Source: Halicephalobus mephisto (taxonomy: Eukaryota; Nematoda; Chromadorea; Rhabditida; Panagrolaimidae). From it: a stretch of DNA of 64,000 bases. The stretch lies in NCBI GenBank assembly GCA_009193035.1, contig SWDT01000036.1:186001-250000 (forward strand), read 5' to 3'. Both the position numbers and the translations under genes were made by a program. Positions within the stretch are counted from its first letter, which is position 1; each line of letters starts with the position of its first letter. Under the pieces are notes generated by a model that was not told the DNA's origin, ran no database searches, and saw only the letters and a program-made list of their open reading frames with translations. Below are positions 1-10,015 of the stretch, piece by piece.

Positions 1-1198
1 AAATTTTTCAAAATTTATTTCCCTCAAAATTACCCAAACATAATCGTTCTATTTCGGTGACGTTAAAATTTTTTCGTGTTCGTCTGTCGAATCAAAAATC
101 GAAAGTAAACTTTGCAATCATGGCAACTATTTTTCGAGAGTCAGTCCGCTCAAATTATTTCCATGTATTTGGGACACTGCGAAAAAGGAACAACTGGTTG
201 GTCCCTGTCAGGTTACAAGGTCATTGAAAGAGAAAAATTTCAATTTTCAATTTCAGTCCTATCCACGAAATTGCAACCTCGTAGAAATCACATTGTGAAA
301 AAAAAGTTTTAAAAATGAGCATTAAAAAATTATTTTCAATTTTGAGGATTTCTGATTTTAAGTTTCAAGGATTTTGGAAAGTTTTAAAAAACAATTTTGC
401 AAATTTCATAATCTTCAAATCAATTCTGAAAACTTTAGAAAATTAAATTTTAAAAAACTTCAGAATCCTCAAATGAATTATTTCAGATTCTGGAGATTTT
501 AGAAAACTTAATTTTGGAAATTTTCAGAATCTCAAGGAATCAATTTGAAGATTCTGAAAATTTTAGAAAACTTAAAGATTCTGAAAATTTTCAGAATCTT
601 CAAGTCGATTCTGAAGACTTAAGAAATTCTTAAAGATTCAAGAAATTTTTTAAAGATTTTTACACATCTTGTTAGATTTGAAAATCTTGGAAAAAACTTC
701 CAGAGATTCTGAAAACTTCTAAGACCTTCAAAAATTAGAATTTTCCCTTGGATTCTGGAGGATTTCAGAAAATTTTATAAAATCCCCTGATTTTTCCATG
801 GATTCTGGAATCTTTGAAAAAAATTCCAGAGATTCTGAAAACTTCTAAGATCTTCGAAAAATCAGAATCTTCTTTTGGATTCTGAAAACTTCTAAGATCT
901 TCGAGAAATCAGAATTTTCTTTTGGATTTTGAAAACTTCTAAGATCTTCAAAAAATCAGAATCTTCTTTTGGATTCTGAAAACTTCTAAGATCTTCGAAA
1001 AATCAGAATCTTCTTTTGGATTCTGAAAACTACAGTATTCCAACAATTATAAAAATGGAAAAGTATATTCAAGGTCAGTAATAAAAACATCTGGACCGTC
1101 ATGGGAGGTCAATTTCGGTTTTGGGAAAATGGAAACTCAAGGTCGAATTTTAACTAATGACCCAAAAAATTTAATTTTTATTAAAAAATAAAATTTAC
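1..1198. other. Intron of the nuclear receptor gene, AT-rich, running off the left edge
   Basis: No exon continuing the receptor DNA-binding domain could be found here, so this stretch is read as part of the intron that follows the DBD exon. It is AT-rich, is dominated by variants of GATTCTGAAA and TTCAGAATC, and includes a short tandem array (listed separately). The small open frame at 112-312 has no recognisable content. Confidence 0.6.
831..1030. repeat. 47-bp tandem repeat, about four copies
   Basis: Four consecutive copies of a 47-bp unit starting GATTCTGAAAACTTCTAAG follow each other with only a few base changes. A more diverged copy lies just upstream near 705. The array is inside the nuclear receptor intron. 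Confidence 0.85.
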
Positions 1199-4100
1199 CA
1201 TCTCTACTCATTCCGACAGTGATGCATTTTTTCAGTCTACAGTATTGGCATCGATTACGGTTGTTCCGAACAATGGCACATTGCTGACTTTTCGAACAAG
1301 GCCTGTAGTTGATCTTCTGTTGGATCGATCGTCGGAAGAATCCCTTGCAGCCTTCACAAGCAAAAACACCGTAATGGAACCCGCTGGCAGTGTCCGAACA
1401 TACTTGACAAAGAAGTCCTGTCCGAGTGGATTCTGAAGACGTAGATCCTGGAAAAATTTTCATCAATAAAAACTTCCAAAAATAGTAACTAAAACAATCA
1501 AAAAAAATAGACACTATCCTAAGTACTTCTACTAAAAGAATAAAACTTGGATAGTGACTGAGAAGGAAAAAAAATATTCTCTCAGTCACTATTCTTAGAA
1601 TTACTCCCAGAAGTATATGGATAGTGACTGAGAAAGAAGATTGATTGTCAAAATAGACACTATCCTAAGTACTTCTACTAAAAGAATAAAACTTGGATAG
1701 TGACTGAGAAGGAAAAAAATATTCTCTCTCAGTCACTATTCTTAGAATTACTCCCAGAAGTACATGGATAGTGACTGAGAAAGAAGATTGATTGTCAAAA
1801 TAAACACTATCTTTGGACTTTTTGGAAAATAAGTAGAAATCGGAAAGTGACTGATGGACATGGTAATTTCCCAGATCAGTCACTATCCAAGTTTGTTTTT
1901 CCAAAAATGGAAATTCCTAATTTCAGTCATTATTATTAAAACTTTTAATTAATTTTTAAATTCATCTTTTTTTAAAGAATTTGCACTTTTTTCATGAGTA
2001 GAATACTGTATACTGTATATTGTATTAATTCGTTGAAAATCATCGAGAACTCGGTTTTATTTCAGTGATCGTCCCTTGCCCTTGGTGACGTTTATCCTTT
2101 ACACCCTTGATTTCCCTGATTCGATTTGTGTTCAGTGAAGCATCTCGAAAAATCAAAAATTGCACTCACTTTCTTTCCGTCAAAAGACGTCCCTGACCCC
2201 GATCAAAAAGTAAAATCCAATCCAGACTTCCTTCCCTCCGAAGTGGTCCCCGTCGGTTCTTCGAGACTTGGCAAAAGCCACAAAGCACTTGGCCTCGACC
2301 TAGATTCGGCCTAGGTCAACTGGGCCGCGGCCCCGGAATGACCTGAGATCTCAATGAAAATCGAGAGTTTCCCGACGGACTTATCCCATAAAAACGGGTC
2401 ATTTGAAATTGGGCCAATAGTAGTCATCAGATTTTTGATCTTTTCTCAAGAAAGTGAAAGCATGAATCACGAAAGTCAGGAGGTTGTTTTTTCGGGTCAT
2501 GGAGGACTTTGATCAAAATCCCAAGGTCACAAGAGAGATTTGTTTTTTCACCTTGAAACAGGACACCAAAAGAATTAAATATTCCAGAAAATCGCGCCAG
2601 AATTGAGAACTCTGGCCTTTGAACACCTAGACAGTAAACTGTAATAGTCAAACAAGGTTACTGTAGATGCCGAAGTTACGGTTGTTGATTAGGATATGCA
2701 GAGTTGATTTGGAACAATATTGGAACAATCGATATAGTTTAGGATTGTTGATTATGATATATAGGATTGATTTGTAACAATGTTGAACTAATCGATATAG
2801 TTTAGGATTGTTGATTAGGATATACAGGATTGATTTAAAACAATTTTGAACTAATCTATGTAGTTTAATATTGTTGATTATGATATGTAGAGTTGATTTG
2901 GAACAACTTTAAACTAATCGATGCAGGTTGATGTTGTTGATTAAGGTATGTAAAGTTGATGACGATTGGAAAATAAAAAAGAAAAATTTCGGCAATTTTG
3001 GATTATTTTGAAGTTTTATTTTTCACTTTCCAATCACCATCAACTTTCATTTGAAATCAACCCTACATACTTTAATCAACAACATCAACCTACGTCGATT
3101 AGTTCAAAATTGTTTTAAATTAATCCTGTATATCATAATCAGCAATATTAAACTACACAGATTAGTTTAAAGTTGTTCCAAATCAATTCTATATATCCTA
3201 ATCAGCAATCCTAAACTACATAGATTAATTTAAAGTTGTTCCAAATCAATTCTATATATCATAATTAACAATCCTAAACTACATAGATTAGTTCAACATT
3301 GTTCCAAATCAATCCTATATATCCTAATCAGCAATATTAAACTACATCGATTAGTTCAGCATTGTTCCAAATCAATCCTATATATCCTAATCAGCAATCT
3401 TAAACTACATCAATTAGTTCAGCATTGTTCCAAATCAATCCTATATATCCTAATCAACAACATCAACCTACATTGATTGTTCCAATATTGTTTCAAATCC
3501 TTGTACTCGAGTTCACCCATCCCTACAAAGACCCAGAAAACATTTTTCAAGTTTAATGAATTATGTCATCTGCCAAAAAGTGAAACTGAAACTATTGTTA
3601 ACCGGTTTTCTGAGCGTTCTAACTTCTAACAAAGCAAATTTTTAATGAAAGCTGTTCCGCTGACCTGCACTTTCGAATCAAAAACGAAATTAACTATTAA
3701 CCTTCAGTCTAGGAAACTCCAAATTTAAAATAAAGCAAAAAACAGTACCTATGTTAAAAACAATAAGTTTTTTCTTTTTTCATTTATGGCGCGAAGACAA
3801 AACTCAAGATTCAAGGTCGATTGGAGCTTTTTTGGCAAGTAAAAAATTTCGCAAAAATAAAGTGGAAGAAAATCCGAAAATTTTTCAAAAAAGACAATTA
3901 GAAATTTTTAAAAATCAAAATTTCAGGAATTAATAAAAACAAAAATTACAAAATAAGTATCCAAAAAAGTTTTAAAATCATAAATATTTAAGAAATTCCA
4001 AAATAAAAAATCTCAAAAATAATTAAAAAATTAAAATTAAAAATTAAAATTAAAATAATTATTTTAGAAAACTTTAAAAAATTAAATTAAATTAAAAATC

Positions 4101-5041
4101 CTAAAAAATCGAAATAATTATTTTAGAAAATTCTTAAAATTAAATTAAAATTAAAAATCCTAAAAAATTAAAATAATTATTTTAGAAAACTTTAAAAAAT
4201 TAAATTAAAAATCCTAAAAAATTAAAATAATCATTTTAGAAAAATCGAAATATTTTGCACGTTGCATGAAACAATGTGGCAACTGTTCTTTGTTCTTTTG
4301 TTTCTAAAAATCGCGGTTCTTGCCCTCGATCCAGACTTCCAAGGAACTGGATTTCCTTGGATTAGATCTGGGTCGTCTGAATAGGGGCGAATCCGGTTCC
4401 TTTTTCCGGGTTGTTCTTTTTTCTCAAGTGAACTTGAAAATTATTATTTTTTAATTTTAATAATGCAAAAATTTAATAATTTTAAACTTACTCGAATTTG
4501 AATCTTCTTTGGAATTGTCAGGAGAGGAATCCCCTGGGGCGACGAGGGTGTTCAAAGCGAGGGTCAAGAAGGAATCGGAACTCGTGTTTGAGGGTGTCTG
4601 GGAGGAGCTGGGGGAGACTTGTCCCGGGAAGGGGGTTCTGAAGGCGGAATGGAAGACGTCACTCTGGAACACAGCAGCTGCTTGGACCGCAGCCATGTAG
4701 TTCGCAAGATGCGGATTGGTGTTCGAGGGTACAGGACCGGAGGGGGTGCCTGAGGGGGTGCCGCTGGTGGAGGCCGCTTCAGGAGGCAACGCTGCTTCCG
4801 TCGTTCCAGACACAAATGCCATAAAATTAGACGGAGTTTCTGCCACAGCAGCCGTCGGTAATCCCGTATTTGCATCAACTACAGCCGTTGTTGGAGAAAT
4901 TTTAACAAATCCATAAGGATGTTGAGAATTCACCAATGATCCCCTTTGAGAAAACGAAGAATTAAATCCATTCGTTGTAGTTGTAGATCCCGAATTTTGT
5001 AAATGGGGGAGCAATTGCTGCATCAACGCTATCGTGTCCAT
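1199..5041 (-). CDS. Nuclear receptor, Rev-erb/E75 (NR1D/E) type, 5' half (partial)
   Basis: Two exons are visible on the minus strand: 5041-4492 (start codon at 5041) and 1447-1199. They join in frame (1 nt + 2 nt) across a 3044-bp intron. Exon 1 encodes an S/T/P/A-rich N-terminal region of about 183 residues with no known fold. Exon 2 encodes a complete C4 zinc-finger DNA-binding domain: first finger CxxC...CxxC with P-box CEGCKG, second finger C-x5-C-x9-C-x2-C, then [14 protein letters not shown]. The wording around [11 protein letters not shown] and [13 protein letters not shown] is that of insect E75 and vertebrate Rev-erb. In C. elegans the nearest relatives would be NHR-85 or SEX-1; I cannot choose between them. 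The protein should act in the nucleus as a DNA-binding regulator. The ligand-binding domain lies beyond the left edge: the last exon ends with a clean gtaaat donor leaving 1 nt. A ttccag acceptor abuts the ATG, fitting trans-splicing or a 5' UTR intron. Confidence 0.85.
1505..1900. repeat. 146-bp tandem duplication built on GGATAGTGACTG / CAGTCACTATCC
   Basis: A 146-bp block (about 1505-1650) is repeated almost exactly at 1651-1798, and a degenerate third copy follows to about 1900. Inside each block the 10-mer GATAGTGACT and its reverse complement AGTCACTATC alternate, so single strands could fold into hairpins. The same motif recurs near 34.7 kb and 36.5-37.1 kb. Confidence 0.8.
1960..2680. 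other. GC-richer intronic segment with hormone-response half-sites and a palindrome
   Basis: Inside the receptor's 3-kb intron, 2080-2420 is distinctly less AT-rich than its surroundings. It contains the 12-bp palindrome GGGCCGCGGCCC at about 2324, the inverted pair GACCTAG/CTAGGTC at about 2297-2315, an AGGTCA half-site and a TGACCT half-site. AGGTCA is the core bound by Rev-erb/E75 receptors. A regulatory role is inference. An open frame at 2126-2314 has no splice context or recognisable product. Confidence 0.3.
2683..3495. repeat. Large inverted repeat whose arms are 63-bp tandem arrays
   Basis: The left arm (about 2683-2960) holds four to five copies of a 62-63-bp unit reading like TTGTTGATTAGGATATA. 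The right arm (about 3050-3495) holds seven copies of the reverse complement (for example TATATCCTAATCAGCAA). A short non-repetitive centre (about 2960-3045) contains its own inverted pair around GATTGGAAA/TTTCCAATC. The whole element sits in the receptor intron. It resembles a fold-back or MITE-like element with tandem subterminal repeats. Confidence 0.85.
3900..4260. repeat. AT-rich tandem repeats of about 60 bp
   Basis: A unit of the type TCCTAAAAAATTAAAATAAT followed by TATTTTAGAAAAC recurs about four times. It lies in the receptor intron. No coding or RNA signal was seen. Confidence 0.6.
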
Positions 5042-6761
5042 CTGGAATCGAAAAGTGAGAGTACGAAATTTGAAACAAAACTAGATCACAAAGTCGGTTG
5101 ATTGTCGTCTGTCTTTTTTTGGAGGGAGAACACAGCCACGTTCGGACCAAATAATCATCGAAAAAGAAAAAATAGGGTTAACTACCCCCAGGAAATCAAA
5201 AATTATAAAATTAAAAAAAATAAAAAATAATTTTTATCAAATTAGTGATAAAAGTTAAAATATTTCAGAACGAATAATCATCGAAAAAGAAAAAATAGGG
5301 TCAACTACCTTCAGAGGATAAGAAAGTTTATAAAATTATAAAATTTTAAAAAATAAAAAAAAATAAAATTTTAAAATTAAAAATAACTTTTTTCAAATTA
5401 GTAATAAAAATATATAATAATTAAAAAATAAGCTTAAATTATTTATGAAGTTCAAAATGAAGAAATTTGTGAAATTATAAAATTTTAGGTTAAAAAAAAT
5501 TTTTTAAAATAAATTTAAAATTATTTATATTGGATTAATAGTAAAATTACAGTATTTTGAAATAAATAACAATAAAAAATTAAGTTAAAAATTAACTAGA
5601 GGATTCAAGGAGATAAATGAGAAAATCAGAATATTTTGAACTAGATAAAGTTTAAAAAAAGTAAATAAATAAAGTTACAGATCATTGTATAACTTAAAAA
5701 AAGAAAATTACAGTATTCTGACTTTAAAAATTATAAAAAATTTAAAAAATTGAATAAAAGTACTTATGGAGGAGATGATTAAGGTAAATAAAAAAATCAG
5801 AATATTCTAGATTACATAAAGTTTGAAAAAAAAATAAGTTACAGATCATTGTATAACTTGAAAAACGAAAATTACAGTATTCTGACTTTAAAAATCATAA
5901 AAAAATTTTTAAAAATTGAATCAAAGTACTTATGGAGGAGATGATTAAAGTAAATAAAAAAATCAGAATATTCTAGATTAGATAAATTTTAAAAAATAAA
6001 TAAATAAAGTTACAGATCACCTATATAACCTTAAAAAACGAAAATTACGGTGTTCTGATTTTAAAATTAAAAAAATTTAAAAACAAATAGGTTCCAATTG
6101 CCTATGGGGCAGAAGATTAGGGTAAATAATAAAACCATAACATTCTAGACCAGATAAATGACAAAAACGGAAGGAACATCCGTCAAGGAAACCTGAAGGA
6201 GAAAGTGTCAGTCGGTCGACTTTTCTCGCGCGACCGCCCCGGACAATTTTGGCGAGAGATTATTTGGTCCTTTTTTTACTAAATAAAAAATAAAAAATAA
6301 AAAATAAAAATTCTCCAAAGGAAAAAAAATTACAATGAATTACTAAAAAATTAAATTTAAATATAAATTTTAATTTATTTTGTATTTAGAAAATTAATTT
6401 TTTTTAAAAAAAAATTTTTTTCAAATTCAATCGAAATCGAATGTTTCAAGGCCATTCATTCCCTCTGACACGTTTTTCCTGCCTTTGATTCCGTGGACTG
6501 GACCGAGTCGAGGTCAACTTTCTTTCGAGTGAGGCCTCATCCAGCCCCGTCCTTGTCTTTCCTCTGATCCACTTCCATCGGCCTTGGCTTAATTGATTCC
6601 AAAACAGACATCACTCAAAGTTCTAGTTCCCTCCATTTGTGATCACATTAATGATGGATTAATCTTCATCAATAACAAAAAAAAATATTAAAAATTACAA
6701 AAATTAAAATTATTTCCACATACAGTACCCCTTGTAAAAAAAACCCGTTTTATTTAAGTTA
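5042..6761. other. Intergenic region between the nuclear receptor and SLC35F5-like genes
   Basis: Very AT-rich, with internal duplications. A segment AACGAATAATCATCGAAAAAG occurs twice (about 5148 and 5268), and a block with GTTACAGATCATTGTATAAC plus AAAATTACAGTATTCTGAC occurs about three times between 5670 and 6090. Two less AT-rich islands (6180-6245 and 6440-6620) contain no convincing exon. A minus-strand AATAAA near 6749-6754 fits the polyadenylation signal of the SLC35F5-like gene. The receptor promoter should lie at the left end. Confidence 0.5.
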
Positions 6762-9555
6762 TTAAATTTCCGTGTCCTCTGTTATCAGATTTATCAATTC
6801 ACCTCCTTCTTTGAAATTTGATTTCACAGAAGTTGAAACTTTTTTCGATTTTTTTTGTTTCTTATTCTGAATCAACGAAGCTCCAACGAACGAAACCATG
6901 ATAGGCACACTCGCCACCAGTTGTCCAAAAGTCGGGGATTGATCCCTCAATAAGCAATCCGCAACAAAAGATAACGGAATCGACAACGTTAATGACAATG
7001 ACGAAATAAGTGAACTCGTCAATTCTGTCGCCCATATCCACAAATAATCCGCAAATATTGATCCAACCAATCCATTAACAAAAACAAGACCAAATTCCTC
7101 AAAACTTGGCCATGGTAACTGAGGTTCCACTTTCGTCACATGAGCAATCAGGATCATTGGAGTACACGCGATAACACTGAACATTCCAATCGTCCCTAAA
7201 AAATTCAAAAAATTTAAAAACTTAAAAATTTAAAAAATTTAAAAATTTAAAATTTAAAAAAAATCAAAAAATTTAAAATTATTTAAAAATGAATTTTCAT
7301 TTTTGATAGCAATGATTTCGTAATTTCATGATTTCCCAATTAATTACATTATTATTGTAAAAAATAAAAAATTTAAATTAAAATTAAAATAGTCTCGAAA
7401 CAAATGTTTAAAACTTCAGAAACTGAATTTGTTTGCAAATTCCGGTTTTGCACGATATTTATTTCATAATTTGAGATCATTCCGCAGTCAAATCATGTTA
7501 TTATCAAAATAAAGAATGAAAATTGTTACGAAACAATCTCGAGACGAATTTCTAGAAGTTTTCAGAAACTAAAGTGGCCTAAAATTTCTGCTTTTGCGTA
7601 ATATTGATTTCGTAATTACTTTTTGAAGCTATATTCTGTCTGAAAAAACTTAGAACATTCTAAACCAAGGTCATAATGATATATAACCTTCCATCTACTT
7701 TTGAGGATTAACTTTCATATATCAAAACTCTAAAAAATACCCCCAAAAATCAATTACTTTCAACAACCTCCGAAAACGGGTTCTTTTCCTTGTTATAATA
7801 AATACTAATTAACTAAACTTACCAAACATGAGAAACCTGTCCACTTTGCCCTTCATCCCAGTCATTGTAGAAAAAGTTTGAAGAAAAGCTGCATAACTTA
7901 CAGCAGAAAGCAGCGAAAAAAACAATCCATATCCTGTTCCCGTTAATTCTGATACCAAAGCAACACCGGAGAGATTCAAAAATACATAAAATAATTTAAT
8001 CCATGAAAATCTATCCTGTTGTCTTTTAGGATTCATTGCACCAAAAATTAGTACAAATAAAGAAGATGAGGATGAGATCAACGTCACAAATGATACATTA
8101 TCAAAGCACAATGCTACTTGATATGTTGTTGAACTTAGAAACCACTAAAAGTGAAAATAATTAATATATCAAATCATACAGTAAAAACCATATATGGACT
8201 TTTAACAAAGTGGTCTCGACGGGAAATTTCAGAACGTTAGAAATCGAATCAACCTGAGTGACAAATTTGGTTTCGCGTGATGACTATTTCGTAATCTTAC
8301 TTGATTTCCTAATCACTCATATATGAACCTTCACGAAACAGTCTCCAGAAGAATTCCTAGGAGATTCTAAAAACTAAAGTACCCTAAGCTTCCCGTCTTT
8401 CGCGGTAATTACTTCGCAGCTGATTTCTGACAATTGTATCCTATCTAAATGGACCTGCACCCTTCTACATTAGGACATACAAAATGCAAAACCTCTGTCC
8501 ATCTCTAAGGCTAACGATCACATATAAAAGTATTTTAAATTTTAAAAATCACAACTAACACCATCGAAAACATATTTCCTTGCTTGTATGTTAAGATTAT
8601 AAAATAACTTACTAATGGAGCAAACATGAACATATATTTCATAAAAGTTGATCCTTCACAACAATTTTCACAGAGTCCTTCTGTTTTTCTGTAGGACAAT
8701 CTTGCTAATCTAGCTTCAAATGCTATAGAAGCGGGCAGTCTTCTGACTTCTCTAAACATTGAAAATTTCACTCTCCTTGTTTTTTCTTTAATTTTAGTAG
8801 CTACAGATTTCGTTGATTCTTGGGCTGTTCTCGGCATAGGAGAATATTTATCCTTCTCTGTAAATGGTCCAAATCCATCATTAGCATTATCATTATCATC
8901 ATCAAACAACGATATAGACACAGTAGGAGATGAAGGTCTGTCTAACTCTGAATCCGAAGGCAATTGAACTGGTTCGAATTCAGCCGGCGTCAAGGACTCA
9001 ATTTCGATGCTGGATTCATCCGTCGAATCTTCTAATTCTTCTTTAAAATCCGGCAATTTCGAATAAGAACCATTAGAATTTGACTCCGAGCCATCATTCT
9101 TGGCATTTACACAGGACTTCAACAAGAACATTGTGAACATACATGATTTTACATAAGTAGTGAAGAACGGTCTCTTGAAATGAAGATCTATGAAGAGGTA
9201 CTGCAATCGCAAAATTAACCACTACCACGAAATAATCTCGACACGAATTTCTAGAAACTTCAAAAATCCTAAATTTTACATGTCCCGAAATTTGTTCAAT
9301 CCTAAAAATTCCCATTGAATTTTGAAAAATTTTTAAATTTTACAAAATTCCTAAATTTCTATGAAATTACAGTATCGAAGAATTTTAAAAATTAATAAAA
9401 ATAAAACTTACTCTAGTTAGTTCTGCCGATCCAACCCAGACAAAATTAACTATTAGTAACAGTAATATCCCCAAAAGTCTTTCTCCGCTTTTTGACAGTC
9501 TTGACCCCTTCTTGACCTCATGGAAGAGCTCTCCTTCTGTCTGGGCATCTCCCAT
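6762..9555 (-). CDS. SLC35F5: SLC35F5-like drug/metabolite transporter superfamily membrane protein
   Basis: Four minus-strand exons join in frame to 495 aa: 9555-9412, 9200-8613, 8144-7823 and 7195-6762. The order of landmarks matches vertebrate SLC35F5 (523 aa). A first hydrophobic helix ends in VWVGSAELT, followed by PFFTTYVK...MF, an acidic loop, a basic KVKFSMFREVRRLP-like stretch, then LSSTTYQVAL...VTLISSSSSLFVLIFG and the C-terminal helices with SSLISSLSLTLSIPLSFVAD. SLC35F proteins are multi-pass transporters of the nucleotide-sugar/DMT type. The substrate of F5 is not established, so none is claimed. The C-terminus is a short polar tail rich in K and E. Introns 2 and 3 consist largely of dispersed repeats (see separate entries). 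The FAM91A1 homologue lies upstream on the same strand, 460 bp away. Confidence 0.9.
7196..7822 (-). repeat. Intron 3 of the SLC35F5-like gene carrying repeat family II
   Basis: A roughly 200-bp block (about 7541-7745) is about 95 percent identical by eye to 13518-13730 in FAM91A1 intron 1. It includes ACTAAAGTGGCCTAAAATTT and ATAACCTTCCATCTAC. Upstream of it lies ACAATCTCGAGACGAATTTC, a motif resembling the core of repeat family I. Confidence 0.8.
8145..8612 (-). repeat. Intron 2 of the SLC35F5-like gene = copy 1 of repeat family I
   Basis: This 468-bp intron is homologous over nearly its full length to FAM91A1 introns 2 and 3, in the same orientation relative to transcription. Homology starts about 20-25 nt after the donor (minus-strand AGCAAGGAAATATG) and runs to the acceptor. 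The last bases, CACTTTTAG, are identical to those of copy 3. Confidence 0.9.
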
Positions 9556-10015
9556 TCCTTCTTCTTATAGAACAGGGTGTCAGCCTAACTGACGGCTTCA
9601 CGGAATCCCAAGCCGTGTTTGTTTTGGTCTAAAAACAAAAAATTTAAAAAAAAACAAAAAAAATATTAACAAAAAAAAAAATAAAAAAATACAAAAAATA
9701 TAAAAAATTACTAAAAATATACAAAAAATATATAAAATTTCTAAAAAAAATGCTAAAAATATAAAAATAAAAACCTTAAAAATCACAAAAATGTATGAAA
9801 ATTATAAAAATCCAAATATTTCACCGTTTTTTAACGGATTAAATTCCAAAAAAAATATAAATATCCGTTTTTTGATATAAAGTGAAACAAATTGACAAGA
9901 CTAGAAAAAACATTCACAACCATTTCGCTGGAAATGAAAAACTTTAAAATAAATAATTATTATTATTTGGTTGTTATCAAGGCGAAAAATCAAGGAACCA
10001 CAGAAGCTTTGGGAT
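9556..10015. other. Short intergenic region between FAM91A1 and SLC35F5-like genes
   Basis: 460 bp, mostly A/T runs (9600-9880). No exon was seen. The two genes share a strand, so the spacing leaves room for either an independent promoter or an operon arrangement with a long spacer. A possible 3' splice site, GTCAGTTAG, lies about 40 nt before the SLC35F5-like ATG. Confidence 0.4.

Noticed and set aside
2126..2314. Plus-strand open frame in the GC-richer part of the receptor intron
   Set aside because: Short, no ATG (its first codon is not ATG), no domain and no donor site. The composition is better explained by regulatory sequence.
9598..9786. Minus-strand 62-codon hydrophobic frame upstream of the SLC35F5-like gene
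   Set aside because: Low-complexity F/I/L product of T-rich DNA.
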